From assembly GCF_900110855.1 (NCBI RefSeq), contig NZ_FOFA01000003.1:62001-126000 (forward strand): a DNA stretch of 64,000 nt. The letters are read 5' to 3'. Position 1 is the first letter of the stretch. Every line of letters starts with the position of its first letter. The notes below the pieces were generated by a model that saw nothing but the letters and a program-made list of their open reading frames with translations, was not told where the DNA came from and did not search any database. Shown one piece after another: positions 27,752 to 42,249 of the stretch. The stretch is from Microlunatus flavus. GTDB lineage: Bacteria > Actinomycetota > Actinomycetes > Propionibacteriales > Propionibacteriaceae. The translations under genes were made by a program, and so were the position numbers.

Positions 27752-29842
27752 TTGACCGACACCCTGACTGAAGCCCAGGTGCCCGCGGACTCTCCCGCCG
27801 AGGGCGGCACCCGTCGGCGTCGGGGCAACGGGCTGGACTCGATGGTCCTGCCCGAGCTCAAGCAGCTGGCCAGCTCGCTGGGCCTCAAGGGCACCGGCGC
27901 GATGCGCAAGGGCCAGCTCGTCGCCGCGATCCAGGCCGCGCAGGGCGGCTTGAACGGCGGCTCCTCGAACGGCGGCTCCTCGGAGGGCGGCTCCTCCAAC
28001 GGCGGGTCGACCCGGCGCTCGCGCCGGGGTGGCACCGGCGACGGTGCCGACCAGGCCCCGGCCGGCGAGGCCGGCGCCTCGAACGGCGGCTCCAACGGTG
28101 AGGGCGACGCCCGCACCCGTACGGCTCCGGCGCGCAGCGACGAGATCGCCAACGCCCTCCACGAGCTCCGCGAGACCGTGCCCCAGACCCGCGAGCCGGC
28201 CGCGTCCGAGCGTCCGGTCCAGGCCGAGGCGCCGGACTCCGGTCGCCAGGACCAGGAGCGCGGCGAGCGGACCGAGCGCGCGGAGCGTTCCGAGCGCTCT
28301 GAGCGTTCCGACGACGACCGCGGCGACGGCGAGCGTCGTCAGCGCCGCGACCGCCAGCAGGGCGACGGCGGCCAGCAGAGCCGTGACGGCGGCCAGCAGC
28401 GCGACCGTCAGGACGACGGCCAGCGTCAGCAGCGAGACCAGAACGGCCAGAACGGCGCTCAGAACCGGCAGGGCGACGGCCAGAACCGCGGCCAGAACAA
28501 CGGCCAGGGCAACGGCCAGAACCGCGACGACCGGAACAACGACCGCGCGAACGACCGGAACAACGACCGCGGCGGCAGCAACGACTACGACGACGAGGCC
28601 GGCGGTCGCCGTGGTCGTCGTCGGCGCAGCCGTGACCGCCAGAACCGGCGCACCGGCGGCCGTACCGGCGGCCAGGGCATGGACCGCTACGAGAGCGAGC
28701 CCACGGTCAACGAGGACGACGTCCTCGTCCCGGCCCGCGGGATCCTCGACGTCATGGACAACTACGCGTTCGTCCGGACCAGCGGCTACCTGCCCAGCCC
28801 CGAGGACGCGTACGTCTCGCTGGCGATGGTGAAGAAGTTCGGCCTGCGCAAGGGCGACGTCGTCACCGGCCAGCTGCGGCTGTCGAAGGAGGGCGAGAGC
28901 AAGGCCAAGTTCAACCCGCTGGTCAAGCTCGAGACCGTCAACGGCGCCGATCCCGAGGCGGCCCGCAACCGTCCCGACTTCGCCAAGCTGACGCCCCTCT
29001 ACCCGCAGGAGCGCCTCAAGCTGGAGACGACGGGCACGCAGCTCGCGACCCGCATCGTCGACCTGATGGCGCCGATCGGCAAGGGTCAGCGCGCCCTCAT
29101 CGTCTCCCCGCCCAAGGCGGGCAAGACGATGATGATGCAGGCCATCGCGAACGCGATCGCCGCCAACAACCCTGAGGTCCACCTCATGGTCGTGCTCGTC
29201 GACGAGCGTCCCGAGGAGGTCACCGACTTCCAGCGCACGGTCAAGGGCGAGGTCATCGCCTCGACGTTCGACCGTCCGGCCGGCGACCACACGACGGTCG
29301 CCGAGCTCGCGATCGAGCGGGCCAAGCGCCTGGTCGAGGCGGGCAAGGACGTGGTGATCCTGCTCGACGGCATCACCCGCCTGAGCCGCGCGTACAACCT
29401 GGCAGCCCCGGCCTCGGGCCGCATCCTGTCCGGTGGTGTCGACTCCGCCGCGCTCTACCCGCCGAAGAAGTTCCTCGGTGCGGCGCGCAACATCGAGGGC
29501 GGCGGTTCGCTGACCATCCTCGCCACCGCGCTGGTCGAGACGGGCTCGAAGATGGACGAGGTGATCTTCGAGGAGTTCAAGGGCACCGGCAACTCCGAGA
29601 TCCGGCTGCGCCGCGACTTCGCCGAGAAGCGGATCTTCCCCGCCATCGACGTGGACGCCTCGTCGACCCGGCGCGAGGAGCTGCTCATGTCGCGCGAGGA
29701 GCTCAACATCGTCTGGAAGCTGCGCCGCGTCATCGGCGGCCTCGACAGCCTCCAGGGGCTGGAGACGCTGCTCGACCGGCTCAAGAAGACCGAGAGCAAC
29801 CGCGACTTCATGGTGGCGATCACCAAGTCGATGCCCGCCTGA
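27752..29842 (+). CDS. rho: transcription termination factor Rho, with long disordered N-terminal insert
   Basis: Hexameric RNA helicase that ends transcription. The 696-residue protein starts at TTG 27752 with AAGGA 7 nt upstream. It has a Rho N-terminal SAP-like helix bundle (VLPELKQLASSLGLKGTG), then about 240 residues of low-complexity Gly/Ser/Asn and Arg/Asp/Gln-rich sequence (NGGSS repeats, GQN/DRNN runs), then the RNA-binding cold-shock domain (RGILDVMDNYAFVRT), Walker A SPPKAGKT at 452-459, Walker B VVILLDGITRL and the Q/R-loop region. The insert is typical of actinobacterial Rho and is thought to add RNA contacts or condensation ability. Confidence 0.97.
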   Translation: MTDTLTEAQVPADSPAEGGTRRRRGNGLDSMVLPELKQLASSLGLKGTGAMRKGQLVAAIQAAQGGLNGGSSNGGSSEGGSSNGGSTRRSRRGGTGDGADQAPAGEAGASNGGSNGEGDARTRTAPARSDEIANALHELRETVPQTREPAASERPVQAEAPDSGRQDQERGERTERAERSERSERSDDDRGDGERRQRRDRQQGDGGQQSRDGGQQRDRQDDGQRQQRDQNGQNGAQNRQGDGQNRGQNNGQGNGQNRDDRNNDRANDRNNDRGGSNDYDDEAGGRRGRRRRSRDRQNRRTGGRTGGQGMDRYESEPTVNEDDVLVPARGILDVMDNYAFVRTSGYLPSPEDAYVSLAMVKKFGLRKGDVVTGQLRLSKEGESKAKFNPLVKLETVNGADPEAARNRPDFAKLTPLYPQERLKLETTGTQLATRIVDLMAPIGKGQRALIVSPPKAGKTMMMQAIANAIAANNPEVHLMVVLVDERPEEVTDFQRTVKGEVIASTFDRPAGDHTTVAELAIERAKRLVEAGKDVVILLDGITRLSRAYNLAAPASGRILSGGVDSAALYPPKKFLGAARNIEGGGSLTILATALVETGSKMDEVIFEEFKGTGNSEIRLRRDFAEKRIFPAIDVDASSTRREELLMSREELNIVWKLRRVIGGLDSLQGLETLLDRLKKTESNRDFMVAITKSMPA

Positions 29843-29863
29843 CCGGTCTGTCCGCTCACTCCG

Positions 29864-29901
29864 CCGAGGTTGCAGGTGCTCTTCCTGCCCTGCAGCCTCG
29901 G
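29864..29901 (+). terminator. hairpin after rho
   Basis: A 13-bp stem (29864-29876 with 29889-29901), containing one G-U pair, with a 12-nt loop, 21 bp after the rho stop. No clear U-tract follows, as is common for actinobacterial terminators. Confidence 0.6.
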
Positions 29902-29909
29902 CAGAGCGC

Positions 29910-29937
29910 GTGCATCTCACGACATCGTGAAATGCAC
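29910..29937. promoter_or_regulatory. 28-bp near-perfect palindrome upstream of rpmE
   Basis: GTGCATCTCACGA and TCGTGAAATGCAC are complementary except at one position, around a 2-bp centre. The size and symmetry suggest a binding site for a dimeric regulator. It lies about 50 bp upstream of the likely rpmE -35 element. It does not match the Zur, LexA or Rex consensus sequences I know. Confidence 0.45.
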
Positions 29938-29985
29938 GACGCACGCCGCGCACCAACCCGCCGGGGCGGGACTAAATCCCCCACT

Positions 29986-30014
29986 TTGGCGTTGTAGAGC
30001 CTGTACGGCAAGAT
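29986..30014 (+). promoter_or_regulatory. putative rpmE promoter
   Basis: TTGGCG (29986-29991) and CAAGAT (30009-30014) are separated by 17 bp, a reasonable match to a housekeeping promoter. The start would be 55-60 nt upstream of the rpmE ATG. Confidence 0.4.
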
Positions 30015-30073
30015 TGATCCTCGGTCCGGTTCACGCCCGTCTGGCGACCCGGCCCACCGACAAGGAGACCCAC

Positions 30074-30295
30074 ATGAAGGCCAACATCCACCCCGCCTAC
30101 GGGGAGACCCAGGTCACCTGCACCTGCGGCAACACGTTCACCACGCGGAGCACCGGCGGCGACAGCATGCGCGTCGACGTCTGCTCGGCCTGCCACCCGT
30201 TCTACACGGGCAAGCAGAAGATCCTCGACACCGGCGGCCGCGTGGCCCGGTTCGAGAAGCGCTACGCCGCCGCTCAGGCCGCGAAGAAGAAGTAG
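30074..30295 (+). CDS. rpmE: 50S ribosomal protein L31
   Basis: A 73-residue ribosomal protein of the large subunit. Four cysteines (TCTCGN and [13 protein letters not shown]) make it the zinc-binding C+ form, so a zinc-independent paralogue may exist elsewhere. ATG 30074 has AAGGAG 8 nt upstream. Next to rho and prfA, as in many actinobacteria. Confidence 0.97.
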   Translation: MKANIHPAYGETQVTCTCGNTFTTRSTGGDSMRVDVCSACHPFYTGKQKILDTGGRVARFEKRYAAAQAAKKK

Positions 30296-30305
30296 CACCA
30301 CCGGG

Positions 30306-30341
30306 CGCCGGGGGCGGGGACTGCGGTCCTCGCCCCCGGCG
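30306..30341 (+). terminator. rho-independent terminator after rpmE
   Basis: A 16-bp GC-rich stem (30306-30321 with 30326-30341, one G-U pair) closes on a TGCG loop and is followed by TTTCGTCT. It begins 10 bp after the rpmE stop and ends 38 bp before the prfA start, so prfA may depend on read-through or on a promoter inside the gap. Confidence 0.7.
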
Positions 30342-30379
30342 TTTCGTCTGTCCAGGACCGGTGCGAGGGGAGAACCACC

Positions 30380-31462
<1,083 letters not shown>

Positions 31463-31470
31463 GCGCCGCC

Positions 31471-32355
31471 GTGCCCGCCCACCCGCACCCGGTCCGCGCC
31501 GTGCTGGCCGACGCGGCCGCTCGGCTGCGCTCGGCCGGCGTCGAGTCGCCCGAGGCCGACGCGCGGACGCTGCTCGCGTACGCCTGCGGCATCGAGCCCG
31601 CCCGCATCCCGCTGCTCGACGGCGTGGACGACGACGCCGTGGCCGTGTTCGAGGGGCTCGTGACCAGCCGCTCGGCCCGCGTCCCGCTGCAGCACCTGAC
31701 CGGGCGCGCCTACTTCCGCCACGTCGAGCTCGAGGTGGGCCCCGGCGTGTTCGTGCCGCGGCCCGAGACCGAGGTGATGACGGGCTGGGCGGTCGACGCG
31801 CTGCGGCCGATGATCGCCCAGGGCGGGCGCCCACGCGTCGTGGAGCTCTGCGCGGGCTCCGGCGCGATCTCCCTCTCGCTCGCCACCGAGCTCACGTTCC
31901 TCGACGTGTACGCCGTCGAGCTCTCGCCCGAGGCCGCCGCGTACGCGCGCCGCAACCTCGCGGACACCCTCGTCGAGCTCTACGTCGGCGACATGGCCGA
32001 CGCGCTGCACGTGCTCGACGGCCAGGTCGACCTGGTCGTCGCCAACCCGCCCTACATCCCGCTCGACGCGTACGCCTCGGTCGCGCCCGAGGTGCGCGAC
32101 CACGACCCGCTGCCGGCGCTGTTCTCCGGCGACGACGGGCTCGACGCGATCCGCGTCGTCACCACCGTCGCGACGCGGCTGCTGCGTCCCGGCGGGCTGC
32201 TGTGCTTCGAGCACGCCGACGCGCAGGGGGAGTCGGCCCCCGCGGTCGTCACGCGGAGCCAGGCCTTCACCGGCATCCGTGACCACGTCGACCTGTCCGG
32301 TCGCCCGCGCTTCGTGACGGCGGTCCGCCGGACCGCTGGCAGGATGGCCGGGTGA
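31471..32355 (+). CDS. prmC: peptide chain release factor N(5)-glutamine methyltransferase
   Basis: Methylates the Gln of the GGQ motif in release factors using S-adenosylmethionine. The 294-residue protein has an N-terminal helical domain, the SAM loop VVELCAGSGAISLSLA and the catalytic NPPY motif (VVANPPYIPL). It lies directly after its substrate gene prfA with a gap of 8 bp, and its stop overlaps the GTG of the next gene. Confidence 0.95.
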   Translation: MPAHPHPVRAVLADAAARLRSAGVESPEADARTLLAYACGIEPARIPLLDGVDDDAVAVFEGLVTSRSARVPLQHLTGRAYFRHVELEVGPGVFVPRPETEVMTGWAVDALRPMIAQGGRPRVVELCAGSGAISLSLATELTFLDVYAVELSPEAAAYARRNLADTLVELYVGDMADALHVLDGQVDLVVANPPYIPLDAYASVAPEVRDHDPLPALFSGDDGLDAIRVVTTVATRLLRPGGLLCFEHADAQGESAPAVVTRSQAFTGIRDHVDLSGRPRFVTAVRRTAGRMAG

Positions 32356-33365
32356 GCCAGCACGCCTCGGACCCGGACGACCTCGCCGACGACGGCACGA
32401 GCGCGACCGACGTGCCGGTGAGCGGCCGTTCGGGGAGCACGGCCGTCGAGCTCGACGGCCACGGCGAGGGCACGGCGAGCGCCGGGACCCCGAGCACCGA
32501 GGTCCCGAGCACCGAGGTCCCGGGCGCCGAGGTCCCGGGCACCGGGGCCTCCGAGGACGGCGGGGAGGAGGGGGAGAGCCTGCTCCTCGAGGAGCAGCGC
32601 GACCCCGACGACCACGACGACGACTCGGACGACGACCACGACGACGAGCAGGGCGGTGCGACCTCACCGGCCCATCGGCGCTTCGACGTCACCGACGGCC
32701 AGGACCCCGACGAGGCCATCGACGCCGCGCGCCGAGCGGTCGCCGACGGCGCCTGCGTGGTGCTGCCCACCGACACCGTGTACGGGATCGGCGCCGACGC
32801 CTTCAGCGCGGAGGCGGTCCAGCGGCTGCTCGACGCCAAGGACCGCGGACGCGACATGCCGCCGCCGGTGCTGGTCGGCGACGCCAGCCTGCTGCGTGCG
32901 CTGGCGACCGACGTCCCCGACCAGGCCCACGAGCTGGTCGAGGCCCACTGGCCGGGCCCGCTGACGATCGTGTGCCGCATCCAGCCGAGCCTGCGCATGG
33001 ACCTCGGCGACACCGACGGCACGATCGCGCTGCGCGTCCCGGACCACGCGCTGGCCCGCGAGGTGCTGCGCCGCACCGGCCCGCTGGCGGTGAGCAGCGC
33101 GAACCTCTCCGGCCAGCCCGCCGCGCTCACCTGTGACGAGGCCGTCGCGCAGCTGGGGGACCGGGTGGCGGTCTACCTCGACGGGGGCCCCGCCGGCGTC
33201 GAGGTCGACGGCGCACGCGTGTCGCCGCCCTCGACGATCGTCGACTTCACCCGCCGCGACGAGGGCCAGATCCTGCGCCGCGGCGCCCTCGACCTCGACG
33301 CGCTGCGCCAGACCCTGCCCGGGCTCGCCGACCTCGACGAACCGCCCGCCCCCGGGAGCCCGTAG
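32352..33365 (+). CDS. L-threonylcarbamoyladenylate synthase, Sua5/YwlC/YrdC type, with acidic N-terminal extension
   Basis: Makes threonylcarbamoyl-AMP from threonine, bicarbonate and ATP for the t6A37 modification of ANN-decoding tRNAs. The YrdC core starts near residue 110: AVADGACVVLPTDTVYGIGADAF, the KDRGRDMPPPVLVGD nucleotide region and LAVSSANLSGQPAALTCDEA. The first 105 residues are acidic and disordered, with a tandem 5-residue repeat (STEVP/GAEVP/GTGAS) encoded by 15-bp repeats at 32492-32551. GTG start overlaps prmC by 4 bp. The 5' extension is not part of the known fold. Confidence 0.92.
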   Translation: MSQHASDPDDLADDGTSATDVPVSGRSGSTAVELDGHGEGTASAGTPSTEVPSTEVPGAEVPGTGASEDGGEEGESLLLEEQRDPDDHDDDSDDDHDDEQGGATSPAHRRFDVTDGQDPDEAIDAARRAVADGACVVLPTDTVYGIGADAFSAEAVQRLLDAKDRGRDMPPPVLVGDASLLRALATDVPDQAHELVEAHWPGPLTIVCRIQPSLRMDLGDTDGTIALRVPDHALAREVLRRTGPLAVSSANLSGQPAALTCDEAVAQLGDRVAVYLDGGPAGVEVDGARVSPPSTIVDFTRRDEGQILRRGALDLDALRQTLPGLADLDEPPAPGSP

Positions 33366-34514
33366 GTGCGGGAGTACCTCCTCGTCCTGCTCGTCGCCGC
33401 CGCGGTCACCTACCTCGGCAGTGCGTTCTGCCGGCGCCTCGCCTTCCGCGTCGGCGCGCTCGCGCGGGTGCGCGACCGCGACGTGCACACGATCGAGATG
33501 CCGTACTTCGGCGGGATCGCGATGCTCGGCGGCGTCGGGGCGGCCCTGCTGCTGAGCTGGCAGCTGCCGTTCCTGGGCAGCCAGCCGACCGTCCAGCAGG
33601 ACTCCCGGGCGGTGCTCGTCGCCGCGGCCGTGATCGGCGTCGTCGGCGTCCTCGACGACGTGTACGAGCTGCCGGCGCTGGCGAAGTTCGCGGGGCAGGT
33701 GCTCGCAGCGGGCGTGGCCGTCGGGCTGGGCGTCAAGATGCTGTGGATCCCGGTGCCGGGCAACCCGTGGCTGCTCGACCAGGCCTCGTCGATCGCCATC
33801 ACCGTGTTCTTCATCGTGCTGTGCTCCAACGCGGTCAACTTCGTCGACGGGCTCGACGGGCTCGCGACCGGGGTCGTCGGCATCGGGGCGTTCGCCTTCT
33901 TCGCCTACTCCTACCTGCTGACCGTCGACCAGCACCTGACCCGGGCCACGACGTCCAGCCTGATCAGCGTGGTGATCGTCGGGGTCTGCCTGGGCTTCCT
34001 GCCCCACAACTTCTTCCCCGCCCGCATGTTCATGGGCGACTCGGGCTCGATGCTGCTCGGGCTGCTGCTGGCCACGTCCACGGTGAGCCTGACCGGCCAG
34101 ATCGACCCCTCGCAGCTCGACAGCGACCGGGGCCTGGTGCCGACGATCCTGCCGCTGGTGCTGCCGCTGGCGATCCTGGCGCTGCCCTTCCTCGACCTCG
34201 TCATGGCCTTCGTGCGCCGCACGTACGCCGGCAAGTGGTGGTTCCTGCCCGACAAGCAGCACCTGCACCACCGGCTGCTGCAGCGGGGCCACAGCCAGCG
34301 CCGCGCGGTCCTGCTGATGTACGTCTGGTCCGGCCTGGTGTCCTTCGGGGTCATCGTCCTGGGGCTCGTGCACGGCACCCGCCAGTGGACCGTCGCCGGG
34401 GTCGTCGCCGTGCTCGCCCTGGTGCTGCTGCTGGTCACCCTGGGACGCCGGCCCGCACGGCCGGTCCAGCCCAGCGCCGAGCCCGCGGGCTCCGGGGTGG
34501 CGTTGCGCGACTGA
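33366..34514 (+). CDS. undecaprenyl-phosphate sugar-1-phosphate transferase (MraY/WecA/TagO family)
   Basis: Membrane enzyme that moves a HexNAc-1-phosphate from its UDP form to polyprenyl phosphate, the first step of cell wall polymer or arabinogalactan linker synthesis. 382 residues, about eleven membrane segments. Family motifs include MPYFGGIAMLGG, VIGVVGVLDDVYELP, NAVNFVDGLDGLATG, MFMGDSGSMLLG and the HLHHRLLQRGHSQRR loop. Start GTG 33366 comes directly after the previous stop. It sits upstream of the atp operon, as in other actinobacteria. Confidence 0.92.
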   Translation: MREYLLVLLVAAAVTYLGSAFCRRLAFRVGALARVRDRDVHTIEMPYFGGIAMLGGVGAALLLSWQLPFLGSQPTVQQDSRAVLVAAAVIGVVGVLDDVYELPALAKFAGQVLAAGVAVGLGVKMLWIPVPGNPWLLDQASSIAITVFFIVLCSNAVNFVDGLDGLATGVVGIGAFAFFAYSYLLTVDQHLTRATTSSLISVVIVGVCLGFLPHNFFPARMFMGDSGSMLLGLLLATSTVSLTGQIDPSQLDSDRGLVPTILPLVLPLAILALPFLDLVMAFVRRTYAGKWWFLPDKQHLHHRLLQRGHSQRRAVLLMYVWSGLVSFGVIVLGLVHGTRQWTVAGVVAVLALVLLLVTLGRRPARPVQPSAEPAGSGVALRD

Positions 34515-34568
34515 GCTCGCCGACGCGCACCGGACCACGCGTGAGCTCGCTCGTGATGCGGACCACTC

Positions 34569-34584
34569 CGCGTACTGGTACGCG
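34569..34584. repeat. 16-bp palindrome in the gap before the atp genes
   Basis: CGCGTAC and GTACGCG flank a TG centre. It lies in the 193-bp gap 34515-34707. TGCTAACTT at 34616-34624 in the same gap resembles an extended -10, so the palindrome lies about 35 bp upstream of a possible atp operon promoter and could bind a regulator. Confidence 0.4.
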
Positions 34585-34707
34585 CGAGCCGTGGCGGGGG
34601 AGGGGGGTGAGGTTGTGCTAACTTTCTGGTCCCGCAGCCCCGGCCCCCGTGCCTGCTCGCTCCTCGCGACGCCGCCGCCCCGACCAGCAGAAGGACTGCC
34701 CCGACCC

Positions 34708-35226
34708 ATGCCGAACACTCACGCCGAGCGCACGCGCTCGCGCAGGAGCGCTCCGAGCGTGCACGTCGAGCGGGCCCGCAAGCTGCTCTACGGCGGCCTC
34801 GCCGGCGGCGTCGCGGCCGCGGTGCTGAGCATGATCGGCTTCGGGATCGGCTACGGCGCCCGCGGGCTCGGCTCGGCGGCGCTCGCGTCGTTCCTCGTGC
34901 TCTTCTTCTACACCGCCGGCCAGCTGGTCATGGTCAAGTTCGCCGACGCCGGCGCACGGCTGCTGCTCTCGGTCGCCCTGGCGAGCTACACCTCACGGGT
35001 CGCCGTGCTCGGCCTGCTGCTGCTCGTCTACTCGCGCTTCGCCGACCGCTTCCCGGTCATCCCGGTCGTGGTGTTCCTCGCCACCGTCGCGGTGGTCGTC
35101 GGCTGGCTGGTCGTCGAGGTGGTCGTCTTCTCGCGGCTGCGGATCAGCGTCTTCGACGAGCCGGCAACCTCCGACGACGAGCCGTCGGCCGCCGTCGCCG
35201 AGCACGCGCACGAGGGTGTCCGGTGA
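34708..35226 (+). CDS. ATP synthase-associated small membrane protein (AtpI-like)
   Basis: A 172-residue protein with four hydrophobic segments after a basic N-terminus (ERARKLLYGGLAGGVAAAVL). Position and topology match the AtpI/uncharacterised protein encoded first in actinobacterial atp operons, thought to help c-ring assembly. The C-terminal tail is acidic. The start ATG has AAGGA 13 nt upstream, not ideal. The stop overlaps the GTG of the next gene. Confidence 0.75.
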   Translation: MPNTHAERTRSRRSAPSVHVERARKLLYGGLAGGVAAAVLSMIGFGIGYGARGLGSAALASFLVLFFYTAGQLVMVKFADAGARLLLSVALASYTSRVAVLGLLLLVYSRFADRFPVIPVVVFLATVAVVVGWLVVEVVVFSRLRISVFDEPATSDDEPSAAVAEHAHEGVR

Positions 35227-35563
35227 GCGTGTCGTCGGCGGACGGCCACCGTCGGGCGACTGATAGCGTCGGGCGCGCGATGACGCAGCAGGGACAGCAG
35301 CCGCAGCCGGGCACCGGTGGGTCCGGGCCGGACAAGACGGCCATGGACCAGGGCATGCGCGCGCTGTCGTACCTGATCTCCGGCGTGCTGCTCTACGGCG
35401 CGCTCGGCTGGGTCGGCGACCACTTCCTGCACACCCGTTTCCTGCTGCCGATCGGCATCGTGCTCGGCGCGGCCTTCGGCATCTACAGCACCATCCGTCG
35501 GTTGTCCGTGACCGACCTGGACAGCAAGGCCGGCACCTCGGTCACGACGAAGGAAGGAGGACG

Positions 35564-35567
<4 letters not shown>
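35223..35567 (+). CDS. AtpZ/AtpI family protein
   Basis: A protein of up to 114 residues with two hydrophobic segments (LSYLISGVLLYGALGWVGD and LLPIGIVLGAAFGIYSTIRR), the pattern of the AtpZ/AtpI family (putative F1Fo ATPase assembly or Mg/Ca transport protein). GTG 35223 overlaps the upstream stop; ATG 35280 (MTQQGQQPQ) is an alternative start, and a TAGCGT 10 nt or so upstream of it could be a promoter. The stop overlaps the GTG of atpB. Confidence 0.8.
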
Positions 35568-36623
<1,056 letters not shown>

Positions 36624-36628
36624 TCCGC

Positions 36629-37231
36629 ATGGCTCCTCTCCTGATGCCGTTGGCGGAGAACCCGCTCTTCCCCAACCTGCTCGAGATCATCCTGGCGGTG
36701 GTCTTCGCGCTGCTGCTGTGGTTCCTCATCGCCAAGTACGTCGTGCCGAACTTCGAGCGCACGTACGCCGAGCGCACCGAGGCGATCCAGGGCGGCATCG
36801 AGAAGGCCGAGCGCGCCCAGGCCGAGGCCCAGGCCGCGCTCGAGCAGTACCGCGCGCAGCTCTCGGACTCCCGGGCGGAGGCGGCTCGCATCCGCGAGGA
36901 CGCCAAGACCCAGGGCAGCCAGATCCTGGCCGAGATGCGTGAGCAGGCCCAGGCCGAGGCGAACCGCATCCGCACGCAGACGCAGGCCCAGCTGGAGGCG
37001 GAGCGCGTGCAGGCCATGACGCAGCTGCGCAACGACATCGGCGGCCTCGCGACCACGCTGGCCGGACGGATCGTGGGCGAGAGCCTCGACGACGACGAGC
37101 GTGCGCGCCGTACGGTCGACCGCTTCATCGCCGACCTCGAGTCGCAGGACGTCGCGCGCGACGCCAGCGAGGGCCAGGGCGGCGACGAGGGTCGCTCGGG
37201 TTCGCACGCCTACTCCGCGGACCCGGCGTGA
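36629..37231 (+). CDS. atpF: F1Fo ATP synthase subunit b
   Basis: Peripheral stalk subunit, 200 residues: one membrane segment (LLEIILAVVFALLLWFLIAK) then a long charged coiled coil (Ala/Glu/Gln/Arg-rich) to about residue 165, and a Gly/Asp-rich C-terminal tail not needed for the stalk. Start is 5 bp after the atpE stop. The stop overlaps the atpH GTG. Confidence 0.95.
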   Translation: MAPLLMPLAENPLFPNLLEIILAVVFALLLWFLIAKYVVPNFERTYAERTEAIQGGIEKAERAQAEAQAALEQYRAQLSDSRAEAARIREDAKTQGSQILAEMREQAQAEANRIRTQTQAQLEAERVQAMTQLRNDIGGLATTLAGRIVGESLDDDERARRTVDRFIADLESQDVARDASEGQGGDEGRSGSHAYSADPA

Positions 37232-38016
37232 GCGAGCGGTCCCGCGAAGCGGTCCTCGACGACGCGCTCGACTCCGTCGGGGTCGACGCGCAGTTCGCCG
37301 CCGAGCTCTTCGCGGTCGTCGACGCGCTCGAGACCTCGGTGGCGCTGCGGCGCGCGGTGACCGACCCGGCGGCGTCGGAGGACCGGCGCTCAGGGCTCGT
37401 GCACGCGCTCTTCGACTCCCGCGTCAGCGGGCCGGTGGCGGCGTTCGTCGCCGACGCGGCCCGGCGGCGCTGGAGCAGCGGGCGCACGTTCGTGGACGCC
37501 CTCGAGCGCGAGGCGGTCCGGGCCCAGCTCCGGGCGGCGGACGCCGACGGCAGCCTGGACGACACCGAGGACGGCCTCTTCCGCTTCGCGCGGATCGTGG
37601 CCTCCGACCGCGACCTGCGCACGGCGGTCTCGGACCGGGTCGTGCCGCTGGAGGTGCGCCAGCAGCTGGTGGCCGACCTGCTCGCCGACCGGGCGACGCC
37701 GGCGACGGTGGCGCTCGCGCGCCGTGCGGTCGCGGCGCGGAACCGTTCGTTCGACCTGACGGTCGAGACGTACGTGGACCTCGCCGCCGCGCAGAAGGAC
37801 CGCGTCGTGGCGACGGTCCGGGTGGCCCGTCCCATGACCGACGACCAGCGGCAGCGGATGCGGGCCGCGCTCAGCCGGCAGGCCGGGCGCGACGTGGTCG
37901 TGCAGGAGGTCGTCGACCCGGGCGTGGTCGGCGGGGTGCGCGTCGAGCTCGGCGACGAGGTCCTCGAGGGCACCGTGGCCGCCAAGCTGGACGAGGCCAA
38001 GCGCCTCTTCGACTAG
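37228..38016 (+). CDS. atpH: F1Fo ATP synthase subunit delta
   Basis: Peripheral stalk subunit that joins b to F1. The 262-residue protein, long as in actinobacteria, has an N-terminal helical domain and the C-terminal signature [21 protein letters not shown]. Start GTG overlaps the atpF stop by 4 bp. Confidence 0.95.
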   Translation: MSERSREAVLDDALDSVGVDAQFAAELFAVVDALETSVALRRAVTDPAASEDRRSGLVHALFDSRVSGPVAAFVADAARRRWSSGRTFVDALEREAVRAQLRAADADGSLDDTEDGLFRFARIVASDRDLRTAVSDRVVPLEVRQQLVADLLADRATPATVALARRAVAARNRSFDLTVETYVDLAAAQKDRVVATVRVARPMTDDQRQRMRAALSRQAGRDVVVQEVVDPGVVGGVRVELGDEVLEGTVAAKLDEAKRLFD

Positions 38017-38158
38017 GACCACCCCTGCGGCAGGGTTGTCCCACCCGGCCGCAGGACGTAAGCAGGCAGTAGCGGGCGCGCAGCGCACGAGAAGCAGACG
38101 ACACGCCAGACAGACGAACAGTGTTCAGCACACGAGCGACGAGAGCAGGCAGCAGGCG

Positions 38159-39796
<1,638 letters not shown>

Positions 39797-39800
39797 CCCC

Positions 39801-42192
<2,392 letters not shown>

Positions 42193-42210
42193 TCGTGGCT
42201 GAGTCCGTCC

Positions 42211-42230
42211 CGGGGGGGACGACCCCCCCG
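42211..42230 (+). promoter_or_regulatory. GC hairpin between atpD and atpC
   Basis: CGGGGGGG (42211-42218) and CCCCCCCG (42223-42230) form a perfect 8-bp stem with an ACGA loop, 18 bp after the atpD stop. A second GTGGCTGAG at 42195 echoes the real atpC start ATGGCTGAG at 42250. The hairpin may lower epsilon synthesis relative to beta. Confidence 0.5.
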
Positions 42231-42249
42231 AACCCTCCCGAGGTGAGGC

